DNA of 64,000 nt from Stichopus chloronotus (taxonomy: Eukaryota > Echinodermata > Holothuroidea > Aspidochirotida > Stichopodidae): assembly GCA_021234535.1 (NCBI GenBank), contig CM037839.1, positions 26,585,196 to 26,649,195 of the forward strand, written 5' to 3'. Position numbers and translations under genes: made by a program. The notes beneath the pieces were generated by a model. It was not told the origin of the DNA. It did not search any database and worked only from the letters and a program-made list of their open reading frames with translations. This document shows, piece after piece, positions 10,816-21,906 of the stretch; positions within the stretch are counted from its first letter, which is position 1; each line of letters starts with the position of its first letter.

Positions 10816-11074
10816 ATAGATACGTATGCAGTTTGTGTTAATGGTGTTATTGTGTCTGATCCGATCGATCATTTTTACGCTACCTTATGTCCAAATGACC
10901 TGCCTTAGACCGAGAGACACAAGGGTTCTCTTGTGGTTTAAGCGGGGAGCATAGAAATATTTATCTAGTTCTTTGCCGGGTAGTCGGTACAGGAGCTATT
11001 TGCAAAAAAAAAAAGAACGGACCAATAACCAGCTCCGTTATTAGGGATTTAAGTGATTGCATGGGTACCGGCAA

Positions 11075-11720
11075 AAAGTGAAAACATTGAAATTACATGT
11101 CTAGAAGTTAAATAAGTCTTTTAATTGCACTATTCAGACAATTTGGGAAAATAAACAGGTTTACATGTGATTAATTCTGCCATATGGTTTCAAATTGTAA
11201 AATACAATAATGCAGTGGTTGACAGTTTCTTTTTTTAAGTCAACCGTTTGCTTCTTTGAACAAGCCAATGGGAAATATAGTTTACATGTGATTGATTCTG
11301 CCATATGGTTTTAAATTGTAAAATACAATAATGCAGTGGTTGACACTTTTTTTTATCAACCGTTTGCTTCTTTGAACAAGCCAATGGGAAATATAGTACT
11401 GAATATTCAGTTAGACAACATGACGTATCACTGACGTACGTCGCGATGATGTGATCACTTGTAGGTTGTTTGTATATAGTGTTTTATTTCATCCAAAAGT
11501 GCAATTTCCTATATCTACCAAGGAACGACAAATTGTATAGTCTGTTTTTGATACACCAGTGAGATCTGAATTGTTACATAATCATTACGTGGGGACTTCT
11601 AGTGAGAACCGTCAATTTTTAAATGTGATTTCTGACTTTTACTTATTTATGTCAGTCCCGTTGCTTTTCAAAGTACTGTCATTTCCGTTCATTAAGAGAG
11701 GTGTTCCGTCCATGAACAAC
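11075..11720 (+). repeat. Dispersed repeat, copy 1 (pair with 16720-17400)
   Basis: The order of blocks AAAGTGAAAACATTGAAATT, TTCAGACAAT.TGGGAAAATAA, AATTCTGCCATATG, CAAGCCAATGGGAA, TGAATATTCAG and CCCGTTGCTTTTCAAAGTA is the same as at 16720-17400. It is an unidentified repeat of about 650 bp with its own internal duplication. Confidence 0.8.
11160..11396 (+). repeat. Tandem duplication, period about 121 bp
   Basis: TTTACATGTGATTRATTCTG recurs at 11160 and 11281, and both units end with CAAGCCAATGGGAAATATAG. The copies differ mainly in a T-run and a few single bases. Confidence 0.9.
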
Positions 11721-12417
11721 CTCTCGTGTACATTTAAAAATAAACAAATACCTTTCTGCGTTTTTTTTCAATACACACCTAACTGCTTTAAGCATAAAAA
11801 TAACTCCTTGCCCTAAATGTAGCCATATTGACGATCTCTGATTGACTAAAGCCTTTTTCTTCAGTGCTAATAATTCTTTAATTACGAAAAAAGACACATC
11901 GGGACGAGGCTATACTTTCAGGACAAGTCCTCTGGGAGGACCCTTGTATATTGACAAAAAGATATATTTTTTGAGTGAGCATTATAACATTCAAAACAAT
12001 TAATTGCATGGTTATAAAACACGTAATGTACCAATGCTTAGTGGTTTCGTCGTGGATGATAATATACAAAAAAAATTAAATTTATTTCTGATGTGAATGG
12101 AAGTTAGCTCTTAGGTAAAGAAACTAGGACGTGAATGCGCGTTTTTCCCCTCACAATTTCTGTTTTATGAAATTCGTTATTTTTTAAATTTACCAAAAGT
12201 GTCAATTTCTCACCACCAACTAACAGAAAGTTTCAGAGAAAGGAAATTACGCTCAACGGTTCCAACGATTTACATATACTCAGTAGAACCGATAGAATGC
12301 AAGGCTCGGGGAGAGGAGGAAAATGCACTTAATGGCGTTTGAAAACATTCGCTACATACATTCCAAATGGGAATGTCTACCAACATTAAATCCATAATAT
12401 TATGCAATTGACTAGCT

Positions 12418-13297
12418 GATAAAATGCCATAAAATGGAGACTAAAACTCAATGGAAACCGGTTTTTCTAAATATTTGGACAAATTGATATCCAAAACTGT
12501 ATGTGGTGTCCCTGGGACGTCTTTCAATGTTGTGCAATCAAAGTTTTAAGTTTGATAGTTTGCACAGTTGATAGCTACCCTACTTCTTGAAAAACTCTTT
12601 TTTTTTCAGTGGGCAGCTTATGACATCATATTAGGAACCTGTTCAGGCACGTCTTATCGATCCACAATAGTTCAAAATGCTTCTACGTGCACATGCCTTG
12701 ATGGATTTGCTTCAAACTTACACATAATATTTTGGGGAACTAGTGCCTCTGGACCATTTTGGGTGTCCATGAAGTTTTGGTCCAAGGTCCCATGTGGATC
12801 CAATGGCCATCTTTATGTCAAATTATCAACATTTTACGACAGAATGTGTAGGAGAACAACTTTTTGCAGGATTTCATAAAATGGGCCACAGGCCTGACCT
12901 TGGGTAAAAATTCATGAACAGCTTGACAGTACCACTAACAATGCATCATGGTGACAAACCGATGAGACTGGGCATGAAAATCTGTAGGAAAATGGCCCAC
13001 ATGGGACCTTGCACCAAGAAGTCCTGAATACCTTAAATGGCCCACTACCTAAGAAACATTTTATGTAAGTTTCAAACAAATTCATGACAGTATGTGCAAG
13101 TAAAAGTATTTTCAATTATTGTGGAGAGATTGCTCATGCATGAATCTGCTTCTAATATGACATCTGGGAGCTTCCAATAGTGAAACTTAAAACTTTGATA
13201 GCATAACATTGAATAATGTCACAAGGACACCAAAGGCAGTTTTGGATATCAATTTGTACAGATATTTAGCAAAAAACAGTTTTTACGGCATTTTAGT
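12418..13297. mobile_element. Foldback-type element with about 130-bp inverted arms
   Basis: The left arm 12418-12560 and right arm 13176-13297 are inverted copies: both contain CAAATTGATATCCAAAACTG (the right one as its complement) and end in AAAATGCC.TAAAA. The 600-bp centre has partial repeats of GGCCCACATGGGACC-like sequence. There is no clear transposase frame. Confidence 0.75.
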
Positions 13298-14426
13298 CTA
13301 CATGTCATGACCTTTTTAACGACCAAAATCGTGTAACTGCGCTTTTTGCAGATTTGTCCGATGTTAATTGTCTGATAGTTGTCGTGTATCACGCAGATGC
13401 AGTTCTGAAAACGGTCGCAAGGGTCTAGCGCCATCATTTAGTCACGAACGGCGCAAAATCAATTTTTCACGTCCGTGATAATTGTATGGCTGTGGCCTAA
13501 GCCACCACCACTGCATGTCGGCTTCATGTATCTAGCAGTCATTGCTATCTTCTGGCCCCTGCCAAACTAAGTAGCCTATATATATATTACCCATAGTCAT
13601 GTACAATTTTCGTTATTCCAGATTTAACAGATTCTTTGTTTTCTATTCACCACTGCCTGCTGGTTTTTCAATTTGAAAAAAAATATGTCATGACCTGTCA
13701 GACCTGATGGATTTGTCAATCAAATTGATCATTCTTCTGCATGTTACTGGTACATTAATCACGCCAGAGGCTGCCATTAAAACTCACATTATGCAGTAAA
13801 CGATGCAACACCCACCAAAGGACGGAAAGTCTATTCAAAATATGTGAAACTAATTGGACCCGATTGTTGCGTATTCTTATGAACATCTTCAGTGAAGTTT
13901 GATTAGCATACGTTGCAGTGCTTTATTGCAATGCCATGATTGAAATGATTGTTTTAACAAAATGTTTCATCTGATCGCTAAGACATGACCAAGATTAGGT
14001 CAGTGTCTGTAAGAATGAAACCGATACATTTCACGCGAATCTGCGAGTTCAATTTTTGAGGTTATATTTGTTTGAAACAATGGGAAAGTAAATGTGACAA
14101 ATCATGAACGACCGTGCATTATATACCATTTTACAATACCAAGGGGGAGTATGTATGCAAGTTTGACTCGGTTATAATCCGAAGCCTTGACAGCAAGTCT
14201 ATTCCAGCACATAATTCACAGATTTGGAAATTCAACGACAAAGCTGCCTGTTGGAGATATCCTACCATCATTTACAGGCTGGTTTTTTTTTTTTTTTTTT
14301 TGCCTATTGGTGCTATGTGCATGTCCGATATATATTCACATCTGAAACCTTCGACACATTTCAACTTTAATGATACACAAATGACCAAGTATTTGCATAT
14401 AGCCATGTCTGCTCTCCTCAAATACT

Positions 14427-14606
14427 GAGCCATATGTGACCAGAGAAATTCACCAGGTTATCGGTAACTCCCGACTCTATGGACGATCAAAAGTGTTTCC
14501 TCTAGCCATATCACTGTACGACAAGCCTTACTCCTCAAAAAAAGGAGTTGAAGATGCTTGTGATGCGAGCGTGAAAAAGTTCTCAGAATCAGGCATATTG
14601 TACTGA
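14427..14606 (+). pseudogene. Short coding-like fragment, unidentified
   Basis: A 59-codon open stretch ending in TGA reads with a natural-looking composition (for example FPLAISLYDKPYSSKKGVED, then FSESGILY). The ending faintly recalls the last part of the ligand-binding lobe of ionotropic glutamate receptors (a basic/acidic helix then SGIL), but I cannot confirm it. There is no supporting neighbour exon. Confidence 0.2.
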
Positions 14607-16719
14607 CAATAGAAGGGGCGCCAAAGTTGAGGGGAACTTCCCACTTTTTACTGACAGGTATTTCACAACCCCATGTCAATATCTTGTTCCTAACTCAAGA
14701 TACTGCTGTTTGCATGGAGAAAGACTTCTCCAGCCAAAAACTTAGAATTCCATTTGCTTCAAGTTACCAAAATGTGATCTACAGTTGCAAATTATTGCAA
14801 GAAGTCTTTGTTTTTCTTTGAAACTGAAGCCCTCATTTAACCTTGAAATTTGACACTAAGGAAAATATAGATTGTTTGCATTGCAAATTTGACTAAAATA
14901 TTGTGAATATTAAGGGCACATCTCTTACACTATTGTAATGTTTCCTTTTAGACAGTCAAAATTATGCTGAAATACAAACGAGTTGTTGAGCCAGTGCATG
15001 GGTGACATCAGGTTATGCAATGTACCATTTTAAAATAAATAGGCTATCTCTTTATTTACTTACAAATCAGACATGCTATTTGAAATGTGTGGTTTTTTTT
15101 ACAATATAGAGAGAAAGACAATTCCTTACATTTTTAGTTCTCAACCGACTTACAGTCACGTGAAAAAAGATAATCTACCCTGCATGTGATCCACGTAGGT
15201 GTTAGTGAGAGAAAGCAAGACAGTCTCAGTAGTAGAGCAGTTCCGATAATTAAAGACAACTGTGTCTAGAACTGAGGACTCAAAATACAAAAAAGAAGAG
15301 AAAAAAAGGAGAGAATAAAAATATGAGACCCATTCGGTCGTTACGTCATGATTCACCATGCCGAATATTCCTCACTGTAATGCACATCAAGTTGAAGAGA
15401 GCGGAACTTTGGTTGAGTGGCCGAACCGCTGACACTATAGAGTGCAAAAACGCGTGACTATGTCACTAAATTACATAAAGGAAGGAAACTATCAAATGAA
15501 GTCATCAAGTCCAGCCTTTCTCTGTTTTAGTGTGACTATCGAGGGATGGATGAAGGGGAACGGGATGGCTCAAAAATTGTTGCAAACATTACCCATAGTG
15601 TGACAGGCACTGTATCTCTTCCTTCTATACGCATTGGAAAAGTGATCGTATGAGCACTGAGTGGAAGTCCTCCATTGCCTTTTGTAAGAATGCAGGGAGC
15701 ATCATTACAATAACTTATTTAACGTCATGGCTGCATTGTTTGGGTTAAAAAAACTTAATTAACCCAAGTTACACTCAAATTACTCATGATTACTGACACA
15801 TGTATATCGCGGTATTATGTATGCTACTTGGCTGGTAATGAATAATACTGTCTGGGCTATTTTGCACACCGGAGGCATAGTCATCTCACACTTGGCGAAA
15901 GCTCACCTTCAAGTTCAAGGGAGGACTTCCAATTCGGAATCCCCAGATCGACAGATAGCAATAAAAAAAAGTGGGACAAACATTTAGCTGTTAAGGAAAA
16001 TTTTGATAGAAATTCAATCATTCAAGTTCAGTGAACTGAGACAATTTTCATTGCAGTAAACTTTCATCAAATTATTTTGGCAAGTTGTATTGCTTTTGTC
16101 CTATTAAGAGGCCGATTTCGCCAGATTATACGTAAAATCTTCGTCACAACTTCTTATCCTTCTTCAGTAAATGATCCTCCAGCTACTGGCTCAGCATGCG
16201 AAAAAATGAGGTGCCAATTGACACATCGTATGCAATTGACACATGATGCTCGCTAGTAGGACTCACTATTTCTTTACCTGGACCAATTAGGGACGGTGCT
16301 TTCATGCCTGGACTCGGTGCACCATGCAGTGTCGTGCACAGAATTGTAACACATTACGTATACAGAAAATATCAGAGGGTGTTATCGTTCAGTGGACAGG
16401 AGGTCGATGTAATCAGGAAACTTTCTGACTGATAACACATTTTTCGATGGAGTCAATATACAGAAAGATTTCATTGGCATAGATCGGCGCTTGTTTCATA
16501 CTATTTCCCTGTAATAGTCATGCTAAATAACCACAAGGTACGATATTTTGTCTGCTAGCAGGGTGTTGTTGCAGTATTGTATCAGGCTGTTCTGACAAAT
16601 GGTCATCTTTTTTTCTTTTTTCTTTTTTTCTGATGTAATGTATACAACAGCGTACAGCCGTAATTCCATTCTCTTCATCCTCATAGTACTTCCTAAAACG
16701 TGATTGCGTGCGTTAAGCA

Positions 16720-17540
16720 AAAAGTAAAAACATTGAAATTTGACCTCCAAAAGTTTGGTAAGGCTTTTAATTGCACCATTCAGACAATCTGGGAAAATAA
16801 ATATTTTTCAGTTGGTTAATTCTGCCATATGATTTCAAATTCTTCCAGCATTACGACAAAAAAGTGTAAAAAAGTTAAAGAAAAAGTTAAGATCAAACAT
16901 AATTTTATCCTTCTCGTGTTTTCAGTACTCACGCAATCACTTGAATGGTCACGTAAATAAATAGGTTTCAGTTGGTTAATTCTGCCATATGATTTCATAT
17001 TCTCCAATGATTACGACAAAAGAGTGTAAAAGACGATTATGTAGTGGTTGAGGCTAGTTTTCATTCACATCAACGGTGTTCTTCTTTGTGCAAGCCAATG
17101 GGAAGTATTGAATATTCTGGTATTGAATATTCAGTCAGTCAAAGTAAATCAGGATCACTGACACTGCAATGTTTGTGATCAGTTCGTAGGTTATTTGTAA
17201 ATACAGCGCTTCCTTGCACCAAATAATACAATTCCCGATACCGACCAAGGAGCAACGACTTTAGTAGTGAGACCTGTACTGTTACATATTCATTACGTAG
17301 GCGCTTATAGTAAGAAACGTTAATTTTCAAGTATGGTTTCTGTTTTTTACTGTTTTTATGCCCATCCCGTTGCTTTTCAAAGTAGTCACTGTCATTTTCT
17401 CACATTGCAAGACGTAGTCCGTCCATGTCCAACCTCGTGTGTACATTCACAAATAAAGAAAAAATTAAGATCAAACATAGTCTTATCCTTCTCGTGTTTT
17501 CAGTACACAGGCAATCACTTTCAATGGTCATGTAAATTAC
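16720..17540 (+). repeat. Dispersed repeat, copy 2, with internal duplications
   Basis: This parallels 11075-11720. It has two further internal repeats: GTTGGTTAATTCTGCCATAT at about 16811 and 16972, and the block GTTTTCAGTAC.CA.GCAATCAC at about 16917 and 17497. The two copies of the family have each expanded different sub-segments. Confidence 0.8.
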
Positions 17541-17895
17541 ATAACAACAATACATGTGGCGGTCTTGTTCAAAGCTTCCACATTCTAATTACTTTATCCT
17601 GCAAACGGGAATTTAAATTTTCCATGAAATTGTCTCGACTTTTCCTGAAATTTTTTACTCATGCTCCTTACATGTTGCCAGTATTTGAATTTGATGGCTG
17701 ATGCCGGATTTCACCCTGTCGATCCATACACCCCATTTCGTACCTCCTACACCAACTCTCCTGTGCGCTCAGTCTCATTTCTACTCTGCACTTAGACTCT
17801 GCAGAGTCTGCTTGGGCTGGAAATTTTCTGCTCTTAATTTTGGTTCCGCCAACTCTGAACATCCATACTGTACTGCTCTTCCGGAAGAGTGTTTA

Positions 17896-17916
17896 CTCCC
17901 CCCCCCCCCCCCCCCC
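17896..17916 (+). repeat. Cytosine homopolymer
   Basis: Nineteen consecutive C bases at 17898-17916. Length may be unreliable in the assembly. Confidence 0.95.
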
Positions 17917-17990
17917 ACTGATTGCTGCCCTTGGCGGACTGCGTTCACAGGGAAACGCGATTACTAGATGAGTGCATATCCTTGGTTGGG

Positions 17991-18070
17991 TATAAATAGG
18001 CTGCAGCTCAAATTGTGAGGAATGTATCAAAGGAGGGGAATTCATTCGCCGAGAAAGACTTTGCAAAGTC
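17991..18070 (+). promoter_or_regulatory. TATA-like box and palindrome, orphan
   Basis: GGGTATAAATAGG at 17988-18000 is a good TATA box match. About 60 bases downstream lies the perfect palindrome GACTTTGCAAAGTC (18057-18070). No gene that would use it is evident, so it may be fortuitous. Confidence 0.2.
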
Positions 18071-18774
18071 TACACTGGGGGCCCTGTGGTACCTCAACCA
18101 ACGTTTACGCTATTGGTTGAATTTCACATGGGATAAAAAAGACAACAGGAGGGGAAAGCTCACAAAGATCGTGTAGACCATACACGTCATCTGTCTGGCC
18201 TTTGATTTCCATGTTGAGGTTTTGATATGCAAATATCATCATAATGTAAGGAAATTACAACGCCTGACGAAGTCGGATAGGCTATGGTAAATCGTTCGGT
18301 AAAATACTGTTTGCAACCCTACAGTTGAGATAAATACGTACGACAGAGACAAGAGTGAACATTCTGAGAAATTTGAAAATAAGGAAATGCTTCACATATC
18401 CCTCTTCCTGAAAATTTCTTGAAGAACATGAAAAAAATCCAGAATTGCGGGTAATTTCCGGGTGAGTGGAAGCCTTGTTGGTGCCTTCCCAGCACTGAAA
18501 TACACTGCATGTCTGTGTTACAGTACCTATTTCAGCTCTCGTCACCCTAGACGTTCTAAAAGAAAAATAGGTGTCGTATTTAAAACAGAATGCAAAATAC
18601 AGATTAGTCATACTTTAAATTCCTGCCTACATGATTTTTATCATAAATTTCTACTAGTTTGGCGTACAAAGTGAAAAAAGTACGCTGCATATCATTAATC
18701 TGGAAAAGGCAACATACATGTTTAGAAATATTACCTACGTTTTTAAAAATGGAATTGTCTTAATTTGTTTCATA

Positions 18775-18965
18775 ATTTCAACTGTCGCTGCCGCGGTAAT
18801 CAAGCGACTTCGCATGACATGCGCACGTGCTCACTGTAGTGCATGCGCGATTCCACGAAACTGCAATCAGACACAGTACACAGCAATAGTAAGAAACTGC
18901 AGCAGCATAGCAGAAGGTACTGTAAAGAAGCCAACAAGAGCTGACTGAAGGCGAAAATTATTAAA
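18775..18965 (+). promoter_or_regulatory. Candidate CpG-rich promoter of the peroxiredoxin gene
   Basis: This stretch is locally dense in CpG and holds NRF1-like (GCATGCGCGA, TGCGCACGTGC) and E-box (CACGTG) motifs. Just to its right CpG almost disappears for tens of kilobases, as expected at the start of a methylated transcription unit. Position is inferred, not demonstrated. Confidence 0.45.
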
Positions 18966-19028
18966 AATATTTCATGCAAACGCAGTATCGACTGTATATT
19001 GGATCTCAGAACTTCCGCTTTGTGACAG
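18966..19028 (+). other. Possible non-coding first exon of the peroxiredoxin gene
   Basis: A donor-like site (TTTGTGACAG|gtatgc) follows an Ets-like CTTCCG. A 5' UTR exon ending here could splice to the acceptor at 26607-26608 (TTCCCCTTTTCTAG). The 5' boundary is unknown. Confidence 0.3.
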
Positions 19029-19608
19029 GTATGCAGACATTTTAAGTTATATTCATGTCAACAGTAAAACTGAGTTTACGAGAAAGCTTGCAGTGGAAGA
19101 GAGGAAGGATGCAAAACTTGTTTGTGAACCTAGGCTAGGCTTACGCTTAATCAGACTCAAAGTTAGGCTAAGTAGGTTAGGTAAGTTACAGTACACGAGT
19201 CTGTAGCACGACTAGTAATGCTTCAATACAATACTGGCTGGCTTATGTTGTTAGGCTAGCCCGGGTGAGGCATAGGCAATTGTCAGGCCAGACTAAAGAC
19301 TAGTTACTGTGTTACTGACATACTGTTACTTGTTACTGCCTAGTTAATTGAGGACCTAGCGTATGCGGTAGCATGGTTGCACTTGACTTGGATTATGATA
19401 AATGATTCCAAAGTTTGTAAAAATCCAAACACTCATTAAGCCAAGGCCTATAGCCGGCTATGGTTTATCTAGAGGTACCTTTCAGATGTAATCATATGAA
19501 AAGATTTTCTGTGCTTTCCCTTCTCAATTTTAAATTGAGCTCAAACTTGAACCCAAAATTTCCACTGTTAGGATTATTTTTATGCACCCTAGGCCTAAAT
19601 TGACATTG

Positions 19609-20095
19609 CAGACCTGTCAACTCACCCAGTTTTACCGGGAGGCTCCCGGCTTTGAACAGATCTCCGGCCCTCCTGATTTAATATGCTAATCTCCCGCTTT
19701 TTAAAGTCCTTTTGTGACATTTTTGAAAATTGCCAAAATAGCACAAGGCTTATTTGAGTAATTGGCCATAAACTATGTTACAGTGCATTGAAAGTCAGAT
19801 TGTTGCTTACAAAATTTTCAACTGTTATACCATAGATTAGTATAATTACACCTACAGCAGGTTGCTTTGTAAGTAAGTCTATAGTTTATGAAGGGCTGTA
19901 CTTACAGATTGGCATATATGTACTTGCAATGTACATGAAAATAGTCTAGGCTTACATGGACAACTGGTGCTTTGCATGCAGGTGATGGTTTCCCTAATGG
20001 CACTGGCCTTTGTTGAAAATTACTAATCCCCCAAGTTTTTGGCTCTGGAAAATGTAAATCTCCATATTTGTTTGTGAGACGGATTGGCAGGCCTG
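19609..20095. mobile_element. 487-bp DNA transposon remnant with 5-bp target duplication
   Basis: The termini CAGACCTGTCAACTC and the complement CAGGCCTGCCAATCC form imperfect inverted repeats, and CATTG is repeated exactly at 19604-19608 and 20096-20100. It has no coding capacity. Superfamily not settled. Confidence 0.75.
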
Positions 20096-21553
20096 CATTG
20101 TACCTTTGGTGGAGTCATTAGCAAAGTTACAGGACAGAGTTTTGTTAGACCACCTAGCTACAGTATGTCTGCTTATGTACTGTGTATAATGTATGGTGCG
20201 GCTGTTCAATCAGGCCCTCCATTGACTATTTACATAAAAGAGGTAATCATTATGGACAATGATATTGATGAAATATGCAACTTCGGATATTGCCCTCATG
20301 TTTATTTTTTTTTTATTGTTTGAAGACATCACTTAGTCTATTGTGGTTGTGCAGATTTTATTTTTCTTCACATTGTGCAAACTAAAAGTCACATTAAAAG
20401 GACCTGTATTCTATTATTGCTTAGTACAGTAGCTTGTAATGATCAGCACCTCACTCACCTTGCTTTGTATTGGTTTTCTTGAACAAAAAATATATTTAGT
20501 CGTTAATATTAAAAGAATTCCCAGCACTGCTGCTGATTGTCCAGTTTCTTCATTACTTGGTTTTGATTGGGAGTTTCTAGCCCTGGTATTCTCTGAGTAT
20601 GGGTTCATTATGCTAGTGCAGTATGTTGAATACAATTGTACATTGTACTACCTCACATCACTAGTCACTAGTACCCTGTTTTCCTCAATTGCTTATCATT
20701 ACAGGATTGTACTCTACCAGTGCTCAATTACTGTATTTTATTGCAATAATCCGTGCTGTTGTCAGATGGAAACAGCATGAGTTTGTTGGTATTTTGGAGT
20801 AGTCTGTATCTCCATCCTGGGAGGCAATTCCTAAGAATTTACAAGCAATGCTAATAGATCTCTTCCATATTTGTGTGACTTAAACCAAATGTGTTGTAAT
20901 TTTAACGGAGTAGTCTCAGTCTACTGAAGCATTGTACGGTACTTGATGGGATGTGATGTCAGTCTGTGTTTTGCCATGCCACAGTAAACTGTATGTCTTT
21001 GCAAAAGAACTTGATATGGAAAAAAAGAAAAGTACATTCATTAGAGATTACAGTGTGGTAGTGCATGTGTGAAAGAAACTGCAAAGGTGCCAGTTGGTAT
21101 GTCCTTGTGGGTTCAAAACAAAGTGACAAAAAATCGTCACATGTTTGTGAAATATTCAGGGCTTCATATTGCTTGGAAAATATAAGGTTCTCTGGAAGCT
21201 TGCAGAAGAAATATTCAAATAAATTTCAAATTTGTACCTCATTTTCTGTGGCAAGATTGATTCCTTAAAAATGTGAGGTCACATACACGTGCAATTTATC
21301 ACGCAAGTCACTTTCAGCTAAACTAGTGCAAACTGAATTGATTGTAGAAGCTGTTCGGAAGATAACAGCATAGTGATTTCTTTCTGTCGTTGTCGTGTAT
21401 TGGTGAATCAATATTCAAGTTGATAGTTTAAATCAATATAAACGGTGAATCAAATTTTTGTGATTTCAGTTGATACTGTATAGTATTAGCTTGAATCATG
21501 TATTGAATCCTGCATATGTACAGTAGTCCATTCTCAAATAATATTAATTTGTG

Positions 21554-21906
21554 TTAAAGGGAAATAGGGCGTTTAGAATACACCGACATGACATACAAAA
21601 GAAATAGCTTTAGTCATTGTTAAACCATTCAGTCTCATCAATAAACACCTGCCAAAGCTTCATCTCCTCAAAACATTATGCATGTGATGAGTAACTGAAG
21701 ATGCATCATTTGAATTTTGAAAAGTTTGGGTGAACAAATTGGTGATGAACAACAAATAACTGAGTTTCTATCTGTGAGAAACTTATTTCTTGAAAAGAAG
21801 GCTACTGTCCTTCCTTATTTCGAATAATCTATCATTCTGCGTCCACAAACATTGGTTTAAATAATATGGATGTTTTCTGTAAAACAAACGCCCTACTTCC
21901 TTTTAA
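21554..21906 (+). mobile_element. TTAA MITE, family 1 copy 1 (353 bp)
   Basis: Terminal inverted repeats TTAAAGGGAAATAGGGCGTTT-like (20 bases) at the left and its complement with three differences at the right, TTAA on both sides. It is an inverted, near full-length relative of 32090-32443. Confidence 0.88.

Larger units (their letters stand above)
10816..18750. other. Intergenic region without a convincing gene
   Basis: It contains repeats at 11075-11720, 12418-13297 and 16720-17540, a 19-base C run at 17898, and a few short open frames that lack splice context or recognisable domains. The only hint of coding is the fragment at 14427-14606. Confidence 0.6.

Noticed and set aside
15400..15475. 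tRNA-like stretch (GTTGAGTGGCCGAACC)
   Set aside because: It resembles a D-arm only; no matching acceptor stem, anticodon arm or T-arm can be drawn.
17700..17967. Possible small gene with a Cys/Pro-rich peptide
   Set aside because: The frame crosses the 19-base C run, whose length is unreliable, and there is no splice context.
18718..18948. 76-codon frame with a hydrophobic start resembling a signal peptide
   Set aside because: It overlaps the CpG-rich candidate promoter; the hydrophobic run is probably chance and no downstream exon fits.
18940..18960. Antioxidant response element (TGACnnnGC) near GCTGACTGAAGGCG
   Set aside because: The spacing does not match the core consensus, so an NRF2-type site is not supported.
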